Assembly: GCA_023663185.1 (NCBI GenBank)
Contig: JAMPHY010000026.1
Coordinates: 1-39,007 of the forward strand
Direction of reading: 5' to 3'
DNA length: 39,007 nucleotides
Origin: Clostridiales bacterium
Lineage (GTDB): Bacteria; Bacillota; Clostridia; Lachnospirales; Lachnospiraceae
The notes under the pieces were generated by a model. The model did not search any database. It saw only the letters and a list, made by a program, of their open reading frames with translations, and was not told the DNA's origin. Below, in pieces: positions 25,318-32,777 of this stretch (positions are counted from its first letter, which is position 1; each line of letters opens with the position of its first letter). The position numbers and the translations under genes were made by a program.

Positions 25318-25417
25318 ACAGATGGTGAGTCTCCACCATAAAGAGAGAACTTAAAAAAGCGGTGAGTTCCCACCAATAAGAGGAAACTTAAAGGGGCGAG
25401 TTTATCGTCCCCTTTTT
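25318..25417 (+). ncRNA. candidate small RNA: two tandem H-type pseudoknots plus terminator
   Basis: Two 37-base units abut at 25324-25360 and 25361-25397, identical at 28 of 37 positions. In each, stem 1 is GGTG with CACC (25324-25327/25334-25337; 25361-25364/25371-25374). The loop can pair with an A-rich tail. In unit 1, TCTC (25330-25333) pairs with GAGA (25345-25348); in unit 2, TTCC (25367-25370) pairs with GGAA (25382-25385). Two of these pairs are compensatory changes (C-G to T-A and T-A to C-G). Adjacent GA/CT bases can extend stem 2 by two pairs around a bulged A. The connecting loop is 7 A-rich bases (ATAAAGA or AATAAGA). A promoter lies directly upstream and a terminator directly downstream, giving an RNA of about 100 nt. 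No open reading frame of note. Class unknown; tandem simple pseudoknots such as the STAXI motif are a precedent in form only. Confidence 0.65.
25390..25417 (+). terminator. terminator of the candidate small RNA
   Basis: A stem of AAAGGGG (25390-25396) with CCCCTTT (25409-25415), extended by CGA/TCG past one bulged T, has a 5-base loop and runs into TTTTT (25413-25417). Confidence 0.85.
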
Positions 25418-25596
25418 AACGCTATTAAAAGAGAAAGTATGTAAAAGATACCTTCACAACATAAAATATGCGCTTCACAACATTTGGGTTAATTGATGGA
25501 AGGGATGCTCCGAAAGATAAAGTGTAGGGTGGAACACGAACACTAAATGAGTTCTACGATTACATAGTATACATGTTAGAAAGGGGCAAGAAAGCT
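25418..25596 (+). other. spacer with paired 11-base direct repeats
   Basis: Leader region before the FlxA-like gene. It contains CTTCACAACAT twice (25452-25462 and 25473-25483), 21 bases apart, a spacing that puts both copies on one face of the helix. A GTAG/GAAC...GTTC/TAC inverted set at about 25526-25559 could form an RNA stem. No convincing promoter was found. Confidence 0.4.
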
Positions 25597-26373
25597 ATGA
25601 ATGTTAATGGAGTGACTAATGGAGTCAATATGCAGGCAGGACAGATGCCGGGCGGACATGAGGACGACCTTATTAGTAAAAATTTAAAAAGGCAGATTGA
25701 AGATTTACAGAAAAGTCTGCAGGAGATAGCTGCCGATACTAAAATGAGCGGCGAGGAAAAAATGAAGAAGCGGCAGGAGATACAGAAGCAGATTAACGAT
25801 TTGAACATGCAGCTTCGTCAGCGTCAGATTGAGTTAAGAAAAGAGAAACAGCAGGAAAAAGCGGAGTCGGAGAATATATTCGATACTGCTTCTGCAATGG
25901 AAAACTCTAAAGGCGGTAAAAAGACGAACGGAATTTCACAAGGCAGCATGGAAGCTATGATTTCAGCGGACGTATCGATGAAGCAGGCAGCTAAGCAGGG
26001 CAGCGTGGCAACTAAGATGGAAGGCCGCGCAGGAGTCTTAGAGATGGAAATAAAGCTCGACTCAGCCCGTAACGGCGATACATCAGCGAAACAGAAAGAA
26101 CTTGCCAATGTAGAGCAAAAGGCGGCAAACGCGGCGGCGTCACAGCTTGATACATTAAGCAAGGCGAATAAAACCCTGAAAGAAGCCGCAGATTCAGAGC
26201 ATGATACAAACGCGGCAAAAGAAGCAGACGCAGAGCAGGAAGCAAATGAAACAGAAGAAACTGGCTCAGCACGGAAAACAGAAAATGCTGAAAATGTAGA
26301 TAATACGGAAAGCAAAGAACATAAAAAAGGAGCGGAAAGAGAAAGCGGTACGGTCGTAGATGTAAGGATTTAA
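25597..26373 (+). CDS. FlxA-like coiled-coil protein
   Basis: The 258-residue product starts at ATG 25597; AAAGGGG lies about 11 bases upstream, inside the longer open frame from 25573. After a Gly/Met-rich start, residues about 27-90 form a charged coiled coil (KRQIEDLQKSLQEIAADT, KMKKRQEIQKQINDL) that resembles the FlxA-like family. A second helical part (115-195) and a Glu/Ala/Asn-rich low-complexity tail (195-250) follow. There is no signal peptide or membrane segment. E. coli flxA is a sigma-28 motility gene, but the function of these Gram-positive relatives is not known. No flagellar genes are in this window. Confidence 0.7.
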   Translation: MNVNGVTNGVNMQAGQMPGGHEDDLISKNLKRQIEDLQKSLQEIAADTKMSGEEKMKKRQEIQKQINDLNMQLRQRQIELRKEKQQEKAESENIFDTASAMENSKGGKKTNGISQGSMEAMISADVSMKQAAKQGSVATKMEGRAGVLEMEIKLDSARNGDTSAKQKELANVEQKAANAAASQLDTLSKANKTLKEAADSEHDTNAAKEADAEQEANETEETGSARKTENAENVDNTESKEHKKGAERESGTVVDVRI

Positions 26374-26444
26374 TTACGGCTTATATGAGTCCATGCCCTC
26401 CAAAGACTACGAATAATAATGAAATCCTATTTGTATCAAAACAC

Positions 26445-26473
26445 TTGCCATGTAGTAATAAAAACTATATAAT
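26445..26473 (+). promoter_or_regulatory. promoter for the DUF1836 gene
   Basis: TTGCCA (26445-26450), a 17-base spacer and a perfect TATAAT (26468-26473); a near-consensus housekeeping promoter 56 bases before the start. Confidence 0.75.
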
Positions 26474-26528
26474 GTAATATATAGAAACGGCGCTGCAACG
26501 TCGTGTAAAAAGAAAGGCATGGTAAGGC

Positions 26529-27167
26529 ATGACGATTAGTACGGAAGATTTACTTAACAGTATTCTGGGCAGTCTGGATCGAATCGCGTATATTAAGGCA
26601 GAAGATATTCCTAATATTGACTTATATATGGATCAGGTCACTACCTTTATGGAGTCCAGACTGAAGAAGTCCACGAGAAATCCGGGCGAAGATAAGATAC
26701 TCACTAAGACAATGATTAATAATTATGCAAAGAACGACCTTCTTCCGCCCCCTGTGAAGAAAAAATATTCCAAAGAGCATGTGATGCTTCTGGTATTTAT
26801 ATATTACTATAAAGGCATTCTGTCTATTAATGATATACAAGCGCTGCTTGAACCGATTACGAAGAACTTTTTTGACACTGATGACGACTTTAATCTGGAA
26901 ACGATATATGAGACGGTGTTCGGACTTGAGCAGGAACAGACTGAAGCCCTTAAGAATGACGTAAAAGAGAAATTTCAGATTTCCGAAGAAACTTTCAAGG
27001 ACGCGCCGGAGGAAAGTCGTGAGTTTTTGCAGACCTTTTCATTTATATGTATGCTGAGCTTTGACGTATATGTAAAGAAGCTCTTAATTGAAAAAATGAT
27101 AGACGGTATGCAGAAACAAAATTCAGAAGGAAAAGCACCGAAAGAAAAGGCTTCAAAGGAAAAGTAA
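26529..27167 (+). CDS. DUF1836 domain protein, putative DNA-binding
   Basis: A 212-residue soluble protein. The DUF1836 signature is clear: KILTKTMINNYAKNDLLPPP, then KKKYSKEHVMLLVFIYYYKGILSINDIQALLEP. The first part has the shape of a MerR-type winged helix (recognition helix followed by the YSKEHVM wing strand), so a transcriptional role is plausible but unproven. The rest is helical and acidic, ending in a Lys-rich tail. AAAGG lies about 12 bases upstream of the ATG. It has its own strong promoter and a terminator just after the stop codon, so it is monocistronic. Confidence 0.88.
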   Translation: MTISTEDLLNSILGSLDRIAYIKAEDIPNIDLYMDQVTTFMESRLKKSTRNPGEDKILTKTMINNYAKNDLLPPPVKKKYSKEHVMLLVFIYYYKGILSINDIQALLEPITKNFFDTDDDFNLETIYETVFGLEQEQTEALKNDVKEKFQISEETFKDAPEESREFLQTFSFICMLSFDVYVKKLLIEKMIDGMQKQNSEGKAPKEKASKEK

Positions 27168-27175
27168 ATCAAAGA

Positions 27176-27213
27176 AAGACGGTATCTCTGTGAATTAGAG
27201 TTACCGTCTTGTT
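27176..27213 (+). terminator. terminator after the DUF1836 gene
   Basis: AAGACGGTA (27176-27184) pairs with TACCGTCTT (27202-27210), and CTCT with AGAG continues the stem past one T-T mismatch. It starts 8 bases after the stop. The U tract is short. Confidence 0.75.
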
Positions 27214-27232
27214 GCTATTCACAGCCTATATT

Positions 27233-27367
27233 GGCATGAACTCATATGTTTTTATGAGTGGTCCTTGTAAAACGCCGGTACTTAGCGAGGTATTTTCGAG
27301 CTTAGTACCGCTGCGATTTTACACGGAGCGAAAGTGTGCCACTCATAAAAACATATGAGTTCATGCC
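27233..27367. repeat. 135-bp nested palindrome with perfect 29-bp arms
   Basis: The outer arms 27233-27261 and 27339-27367 are perfect inverted copies over 29 bases (the left begins GGCATGAACTCATATG). Inside, TGTAAAA (27265-27271) pairs with TTTTACA (27317-27323), and CGGTACT (27274-27280) with AGTACCG (27304-27310). A further small ACAC/GTGT hairpin (27321-27324/27334-27337) competes with or follows it. The element fills the space between convergent genes and has no ORF. It resembles intergenic palindromic elements (REP, ERIC or MITE-like) more than an ordinary terminator. Copy number cannot be seen from one window. Confidence 0.85.
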
Positions 27368-27378
27368 CCAGGCGACTG

Positions 27379-28392
27379 TTATTTCACAGCTTTTTGTGCA
27401 AAAGTCGTGTCAACCAAATCAGAATAAGGAACCCTGTTTTCCAGTTCTCCCGCTTCTTCCAGAATATTCTGTAAAAGCGTGAAACTGCTCTCTTCAAAAA
27501 TCAAATCAGACTTCCATGTATCCTGTGCGGCGTAGCGCTCAACTATAGTAGTGATGGTGTCAAGATCCGTCTCTTCAAACTGTGGCTTTATTACGGAAGC
27601 TATTTCCGCGGCGGAATGATTCTGTACATAGACCATGCCTTTTTGTAAAGCATTAGTAAAGGATTGGATTACTTCGGGATTTTTTTCAATATAGCTCTTC
27701 TTAGCGGAAAAGGCGGTGTACGGAACATAGCCCGAATCTTCGCCTAAAGATGCAACTACATAACCATCGCCCTTTGCTTCAAGCGATGTGGCGTGAGGCT
27801 CAAATTCTACGGTAAAATCGCCCTGACCGCCTGAAAATGCGGCTGCTGTAGAGCCAAAGTCGATACTCTGGTCGATGGATAAATCAGCGGTGGGATCGAT
27901 ACTGTTTTTTTTCAGTATATATTCAAATACCATTTCGGGCATTCCGCCTGCCCTTCCGCCCAGAACGTCTTTACCTTTTAACATACTCCAATCAAAATTT
28001 TCTATCGGTTCTCTTGCTACAAGGAAATTGCCGGCACGCTGCGTAAGCTGCGCAAAGTTTACCGCATAGTCCGTATTTCCCCCCGCATAAGTATATATTG
28101 TGCTTTCGCTTCCCATAAAGCCGACGTCGGCTTCGTCTGTCAGAAGCGCCGTCATGGTTTTATCTGCTCCGAATCCGGTAATCAGAGTTAAGTCAATGCC
28201 CTCTTCTTTAAAATACCCTTCTTCGATAGCAACATATAAGGGCGCATAGAAAATAGAATGGGCGACTTCGTTGAGCGTTACAGGCGTATTGCCCGAATCA
28301 GAAGGCTTTTCACTATCCTTGCCGCCGCAGCCGGTGAGCATGGATACGGCGCATAACGCCGCTAAAAATAAATATAAAAATTTCTTTTTCAT
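27379..28392 (-). CDS. ABC transporter substrate-binding lipoprotein (NMT1/SsuA-like)
   Basis: A 337-residue lipoprotein. It has basic MKKK, a hydrophobic core and the lipobox LTGC, then a periplasmic-binding fold of the NMT1/THI5/SsuA type. Family features are the NEVAHSIFYAPLYVAIEEGYFKEEGIDL start, VGFMGSESTIY and VLGGRAGGMPEM. Relatives bind alkanesulfonates, nitrate, bicarbonate or pyrimidine precursors; the ligand cannot be told from sequence. ATG 28392 is preferred: GGAAAG is 7 bases upstream and the signal peptide starts there; the frame extends to 28410. No ATPase or permease gene is adjacent, so it is an orphan here. The palindrome lies just after the stop. Confidence 0.88.
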   Translation of the reverse strand: MKKKFLYLFLAALCAVSMLTGCGGKDSEKPSDSGNTPVTLNEVAHSIFYAPLYVAIEEGYFKEEGIDLTLITGFGADKTMTALLTDEADVGFMGSESTIYTYAGGNTDYAVNFAQLTQRAGNFLVAREPIENFDWSMLKGKDVLGGRAGGMPEMVFEYILKKNSIDPTADLSIDQSIDFGSTAAAFSGGQGDFTVEFEPHATSLEAKGDGYVVASLGEDSGYVPYTAFSAKKSYIEKNPEVIQSFTNALQKGMVYVQNHSAAEIASVIKPQFEETDLDTITTIVERYAAQDTWKSDLIFEESSFTLLQNILEEAGELENRVPYSDLVDTTFAQKAVK

Positions 28393-28487
28393 AAAAATAC
28401 TTTCCATCATGGCAAATTTACTATATTATATGGAGGGATATAAAAACTGTTACAAAGATATGTTAATATAGAAAACGGAGAGATAAA

Positions 28488-29348
28488 ATGGCGTGGGTGT
28501 GGTTTACGCTTCTTTACGGAATTATTAAAGGGACGCGGGAAATAGTAAAAAAGAAGGCTTTAGAGAAAAACTCAACTATGGAAGTGCTGTTTATGTATAC
28601 GGCGCTTGCATTTATTCTGGTTTTGCCAGACGCTAGGCATGCGGTCGGGCTGGAAGCAAAGTACTATTTTTATATTGCCATAAAATCTTTTGTAATTTTC
28701 CTTGCATGGATGTTCAGTTTTAAGGCAATCAGTAAAATGCCGGTCAGTCTGTACGGCGTGCTGGATTTATCAAGAGTTCTTTTCGCAACCCTGCTCGGAG
28801 TGGTTGTATTGCAGGAGACGCTGGGCGTATTTCAGGTGTTTGGGCTTATTCTGGTTTCTGGCGGGCTTTTGCTCCTTAAATATCGACCGAAACAGTCAAC
28901 GAATAAAACTTCCGATGACACATCTGTCGAAACTAAACTTATTATAATGGCGTTTGCGTCATGTCTGCTCAATGCGGTTTCGGGGCTGCTTGATAAAATA
29001 CTTATGAAAGATATAAGCAGTTCGCAGTTGCAATTCTGGTATCTGTTCTTTTTAATGCTTATGTATCTTATATTTATTCTTGTGACAAGGCACCCGATAC
29101 ATATAACAAGTGTTATTAAAAACTACTGGGTATGGATTCTGAGCATTCTTATTGTCATAGCGGATAGGGCGCTGTTTGTCGCTAACGGTATTGACGGCAG
29201 CAGGATTACTGTTATGACCTTGTTAAAACAGTCCGGCTGTGTGGTGGCGATTCTTGCCGGACGCTTCATTTTCCATGAGAAAAATACGACTCATAAACTG
29301 GTCTGCGCCGCAATCATCATTGCCGGCATAGTGATGAGCGTTATTTAG
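28488..29348 (+). CDS. EamA/DMT-superfamily membrane transporter
   Basis: A 286-residue membrane protein of about ten helices in two EamA repeats, with the split near the charged loop YRPKQSTNKTSDDTS (about 140-155). The family contains metabolite and drug exporters, but the substrate is unknown. Typical motifs are SVSLYGV-like PVSLYGVLDLSRVLFA at the end of helix 3 and the C-terminal RITVMTLLKQSG...GRFIFHE. CGGAGAG lies 7 bases before the ATG. It is divergent from the substrate-binding lipoprotein gene across a 95-base spacer, so the two may share a control region. Confidence 0.88.
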   Translation: MAWVWFTLLYGIIKGTREIVKKKALEKNSTMEVLFMYTALAFILVLPDARHAVGLEAKYYFYIAIKSFVIFLAWMFSFKAISKMPVSLYGVLDLSRVLFATLLGVVVLQETLGVFQVFGLILVSGGLLLLKYRPKQSTNKTSDDTSVETKLIIMAFASCLLNAVSGLLDKILMKDISSSQLQFWYLFFLMLMYLIFILVTRHPIHITSVIKNYWVWILSILIVIADRALFVANGIDGSRITVMTLLKQSGCVVAILAGRFIFHEKNTTHKLVCAAIIIAGIVMSVI

Positions 29349-29378
29349 TAAATAATACAATAACAATTCAATAATGGC

Positions 29379-29407
29379 TTGTGAAGAATGACGGTTTATG
29401 CTATAAT
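29379..29407 (+). promoter_or_regulatory. promoter for the acyltransferase gene
   Basis: TTGTGA (29379-29384), a 17-base spacer and a perfect TATAAT (29402-29407) preceded by the extended TGC element. It is 38 bases before the start codon. Confidence 0.7.
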
Positions 29408-29445
29408 TAGTCTAATCAGGCAATAATAAGTGTGGTAATGGCGAC

Positions 29446-30477
29446 ATGAAGAATATAGTATATTTAGAAATTATCAGAATTATTGCAATTTTCGGTGTTC
29501 TGTTTAACCATACTAATCAATATGGTTTTTTTATGTTTCCTACAGCTGAAGATAAGGTTGGATATTTTGTTTCTATGGTTTTGTCAGTGCTATGCAAAAT
29601 GTCTGTGCCGTTATTTTTTATGATATCAGGCTATCTTCTTCTGGGAAGAACAGAGTCGTTTGCTCAGGTTATTAAAAAAAGAGTAGTCAGATATAGTGTG
29701 GTAGTAATATCTGCATCAACGTTTACATATGTGCTGACAACTATTCATAATGCTGGAGATTTTAGTCTAAGGGAATTAGCGAAGATAGTTTATCGTGGAG
29801 ATTACGGAACTTATTGGTTTTTGTATGCGTATCTGGGGCTTATGTTTATGCTTCCTTTTTTAAGGGGCGTTGCAGGAGTGGTTTCCAAGACGACAGTATA
29901 TTATTTGTTGATATTAAAATTGCTTTTTACCGGGGTGCTGCCTATAGCAATATTCATTTCTTTGGGATATTTTATGGAGACGGCAGTAAGTATCACCATT
30001 TTGGAAGATTCTCTGTTTTATTTTATAATTGGTTTTTATTTTGGAACAGCGGAGAATTTTTATGAAAGTAAAAGGAAAAGGACAGTATGGCTTGCGGCAA
30101 GTTTTGCTTGTATGATTATTAGCTGTTATATGATATATTATGAATACAGGGTGTCAGGTTCATACTCGGAAAGCTTTATGAACAATTTTATGCCGGTTTT
30201 TGCAATAACGCTTTTTGGTATGGTAAGATATTATACGGAACATATGGAATTATCGCAGAAAATTGAGAGGATTATATTATTTATCGGCGATAAGACATTG
30301 GGAATATACTTGTTGGAACCGATTATCAAAGTTTATTTCGTCGGCGTGTGGAAATATTACATAGGAAGCTTTTATCCGCTTATAGCGTCTTTTTTATGGT
30401 GTTTAACAGCGTTCGCGGCAGGGCTGGTTATTACATGGGCGCTTAAATTAATCCCTGGTGTAAAAAGAATAATATAA
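29446..30477 (+). CDS. membrane acyltransferase (acyltransferase 3 / OafA-like family)
   Basis: A 343-residue polytopic protein of about ten membrane helices. The first helix carries the family signature with Arg11 and His22 (EIIRIIAIFGVLFNH). YWFLYAYLGLMFMLPFL in the middle and GIYLLEPI near the end are also typical. Such enzymes transfer acetyl or succinyl groups to sugars of exported polysaccharides, teichoic acids or peptidoglycan; the acceptor is unknown. No polysaccharide genes are nearby. The DNA is more AT-rich than its neighbours, a possible sign of transfer. The ribosome site is weak; the ATG is chosen because helix 1 starts directly after it. Confidence 0.88.
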   Translation: MKNIVYLEIIRIIAIFGVLFNHTNQYGFFMFPTAEDKVGYFVSMVLSVLCKMSVPLFFMISGYLLLGRTESFAQVIKKRVVRYSVVVISASTFTYVLTTIHNAGDFSLRELAKIVYRGDYGTYWFLYAYLGLMFMLPFLRGVAGVVSKTTVYYLLILKLLFTGVLPIAIFISLGYFMETAVSITILEDSLFYFIIGFYFGTAENFYESKRKRTVWLAASFACMIISCYMIYYEYRVSGSYSESFMNNFMPVFAITLFGMVRYYTEHMELSQKIERIILFIGDKTLGIYLLEPIIKVYFVGVWKYYIGSFYPLIASFLWCLTAFAAGLVITWALKLIPGVKRII

Positions 30478-30492
30478 TGGGAGTTATCAATA

Positions 30493-30520
30493 TTGTAACG
30501 TAAAAAATTTACTATATACT
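30493..30520 (+). promoter_or_regulatory. candidate promoter for the chemoreceptor gene
   Basis: TTGTAA (30493-30498), a 16-base spacer and TATACT (30515-30520), 37 bases before the ATG. Confidence 0.5.
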
Positions 30521-30557
30521 AATTTACAAATAATAAAGAACAGCGAGGGGCGAAACA

Positions 30558-32024
30558 ATGGATAGGGAAAAATGTGAAGTAAACAAAGTGGCGGTTATCT
30601 GCCATAGTGTAATTGTGGCGGCATTGATGTCGGCATACGCATTGGAAGTGTTCAAAGGTTCGAGGACCATAGGCTATTACGCAATATTTGCGGTATTGGC
30701 GTTAGGTCCGCTTATAGCGGAATGGGTTTTATATAAAAAGGACGCTGCTAATAAGATAATGCAGCATGTTATGGGATTTGGTTATGGTATTTTTTATGTT
30801 TTTGTAGTTGTTACCACGACGGACTTGACGGCGTTTACATATGCAATTCCGATGTATATAATTATTATTTTGTATTCAGATGTACGCTACTGCCTTATTA
30901 TTTCTATGAGCGGTTTTGTAGTCAATCTTGCCTTTACGATATATCAGGCTGTTACTGTGGGAATACCTGCAGAAATGATGCCGACCTATGAAATCAGAAA
31001 TATAGTTATGCTGATTATCGCGGCTTTCTTATGTCTGGCAACGAATACCATAGCTAAGATTAATAAGATGAAGCTTGATGATATCAATCAGGAAAAAGAG
31101 AATGTATCGAGACTGCTTAATAACATTATGAATGTTTCAAGCAATATGTCGGACGGTATCAGCGACGTTACAACCAGAATGGAAGAGTTAGGGCGGGCTG
31201 TTTTAGAAACCAGAAACGCCATGCAGGAAGTATCGTCAGGTGCAAATGAGACCGCTGATGCGATACAGAACCAGATAGGGCAGACAGAAGAAATCCAGAA
31301 GCATGTTGAGAAGGTTAAAGGCGTGTCGTCAAGTATCTGCGACAGCATGCTGCAGGCAAGAACTGATGTGACAAGCGGCAAGCAGAGCCTTGATACGCTG
31401 CTTTCACAGGTAGAATCTTCAGAACGCGCCGGAAAAGAAGTTGTTACCGATATAAGCGAACTGGAAGAATATATGAAAAATATGCAGTCGATTATTGAAA
31501 TTATCACGAGTGTGGCAAGACAAACCAGCCTTCTTGCACTGAACGCAAGTATCGAGGCTGCGCGTGCCGGCGAAGCGGGCAAGGGTTTTGCTGTTGTGGC
31601 AACGGAGATATCCGATTTGGCAAATCAGACACAGGGCGCGACTGTAAAGATTACCGAGGTAATACATAATGTTTCGGAGAAGCTTGCCATCGCGGTAGGC
31701 GCTGTTGAGCAGCTTATGAATAATAATAATAAGCAGAATGAGATGGCGGCTACGGTTGCAGACAGCTTTGAAAAAATCACGCAGAGTACGCAGAGCGCAG
31801 ACGACCAGAGCCAGATGCTTGAAGCGGTAGTAGGTAATCTGGAAGAGGCAAATTCAGTTATTATTGAAAGTGTACAGACCATTTCAGCGGTAATAGAAGA
31901 GGTATCTGCACATTCTAATGAAACGTATGATATCAGCGATAAGAATACGGATATTGTAAATCAGGTAACAGCGCTTGTGGAGAACTTAAATGAGCAGGCG
32001 CAGATATTAAAGAGCCAGCAGTAA
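30558..32024 (+). CDS. methyl-accepting chemotaxis protein with polytopic membrane sensor
   Basis: The 488-residue receptor has an unusual N-terminal half: five or six membrane helices (about 10-160) with very little extracellular sequence, instead of a ligand-binding domain between two helices. A long cytoplasmic coiled coil follows (175-485). Its hairpin tip, about residues 315-350, is well conserved ([29 protein letters not shown]) and should contact CheA/CheW. HAMP is absent. Signals may be sensed within the membrane. AGCGAGGGG precedes the ATG. pspA follows after 31 bases, so the two may be co-transcribed. No che or flagellar genes are in the window. Confidence 0.93.
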   Translation: MDREKCEVNKVAVICHSVIVAALMSAYALEVFKGSRTIGYYAIFAVLALGPLIAEWVLYKKDAANKIMQHVMGFGYGIFYVFVVVTTTDLTAFTYAIPMYIIIILYSDVRYCLIISMSGFVVNLAFTIYQAVTVGIPAEMMPTYEIRNIVMLIIAAFLCLATNTIAKINKMKLDDINQEKENVSRLLNNIMNVSSNMSDGISDVTTRMEELGRAVLETRNAMQEVSSGANETADAIQNQIGQTEEIQKHVEKVKGVSSSICDSMLQARTDVTSGKQSLDTLLSQVESSERAGKEVVTDISELEEYMKNMQSIIEIITSVARQTSLLALNASIEAARAGEAGKGFAVVATEISDLANQTQGATVKITEVIHNVSEKLAIAVGAVEQLMNNNNKQNEMAATVADSFEKITQSTQSADDQSQMLEAVVGNLEEANSVIIESVQTISAVIEEVSAHSNETYDISDKNTDIVNQVTALVENLNEQAQILKSQQ

Positions 32025-32055
32025 TTAATTTAATAGTCTAAAGGAGGACAGTAAA

Positions 32056-32739
32056 ATGGGGGTTATAACAAGATTTAAGGATATTATGGCGGCTAATTTT
32101 AACGCACTTTTGGACCGTTGTGAAGATCCGGAGAAAATGATTGACCAGTATCTTAGGAATCTGGAGCAGGATTTTGCGAAGGTTAAGGCGGAGACGGCCT
32201 CAATTATGGCGGACGAAAAGGCGGCTAAACGCAAATTGGACGAGTGTGATTCTGAAATTGCCAAAATGACAGAATATGCCAAGAAAGCAGTAACGGCAGG
32301 CAATGATAATGAGGCGCGCCAATTCTTAGAGAAGAAAGCGGAGCTTACACAAAAGCAGGAAGTACTTGCCAGAAATTATGAATTAGCATGTGATAACTCG
32401 GCTAAAATGCGCCAAATGCACGATAAGCTGGAAGCTGACATATCTGACCTTAAGAGCAGAAGGGAAATGCTTAAGGCAAAGGTAAGGGTAGCTGAAACCC
32501 AGAAGAAAATGAGCGGAATCGGTTCAGGACTTGAAAGTGCCGGCGGCAATCTGGCGGCATTTAGCAAAATGGAAGATAAGGTCAATAAGATGCTTGACGA
32601 GGCGGACGCTATGAATGAACTGAACAACCAGCCAGCTAAGGACAGCGCGGCTGAACTTGCCAGAAAATATGACGCTGAAAACAAGAAGGCGGCGGTAGAT
32701 GATGAGCTTGCCGCATTAAAAGCTCAGATGGGACTGTAA
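32056..32739 (+). CDS. pspA: PspA/IM30 family envelope-stress protein
   Basis: PspA proteins form ESCRT-III-like coats on damaged membranes. This 227-residue protein has the family start MGVITRFKDIMAANFNALLD with CEDPEKMIDQYLRNLEQD. Long coiled helices follow (about 25-150: AKVKAETASIMADEK, KRKLDECDSEI, DLKSRREMLKAKV). The short C-terminal helix ends DELAALKAQMGL, like PspA and LiaH. AAAGGAGG lies 7 bases upstream of the ATG. The SPFH/zinc-ribbon gene follows after 38 bases, reproducing the pspA-ydjI pairing known from Bacillus subtilis. Confidence 0.95.
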   Translation: MGVITRFKDIMAANFNALLDRCEDPEKMIDQYLRNLEQDFAKVKAETASIMADEKAAKRKLDECDSEIAKMTEYAKKAVTAGNDNEARQFLEKKAELTQKQEVLARNYELACDNSAKMRQMHDKLEADISDLKSRREMLKAKVRVAETQKKMSGIGSGLESAGGNLAAFSKMEDKVNKMLDEADAMNELNNQPAKDSAAELARKYDAENKKAAVDDELAALKAQMGL

Positions 32740-32777
32740 ATATTTTTTAATAGAATGGAAAGGTATGGATATTACAG

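Noticed and set aside
25324-25397. Fluoride, preQ1-I, guanidine-II or THF riboswitch identity for the tandem repeat
   Set aside because: The fold is loosely similar to a small pseudoknot or repeated hairpin, but the conserved bases of these classes (for example the ACGR loops of guanidine-II) are absent, and two full units repeat in tandem.
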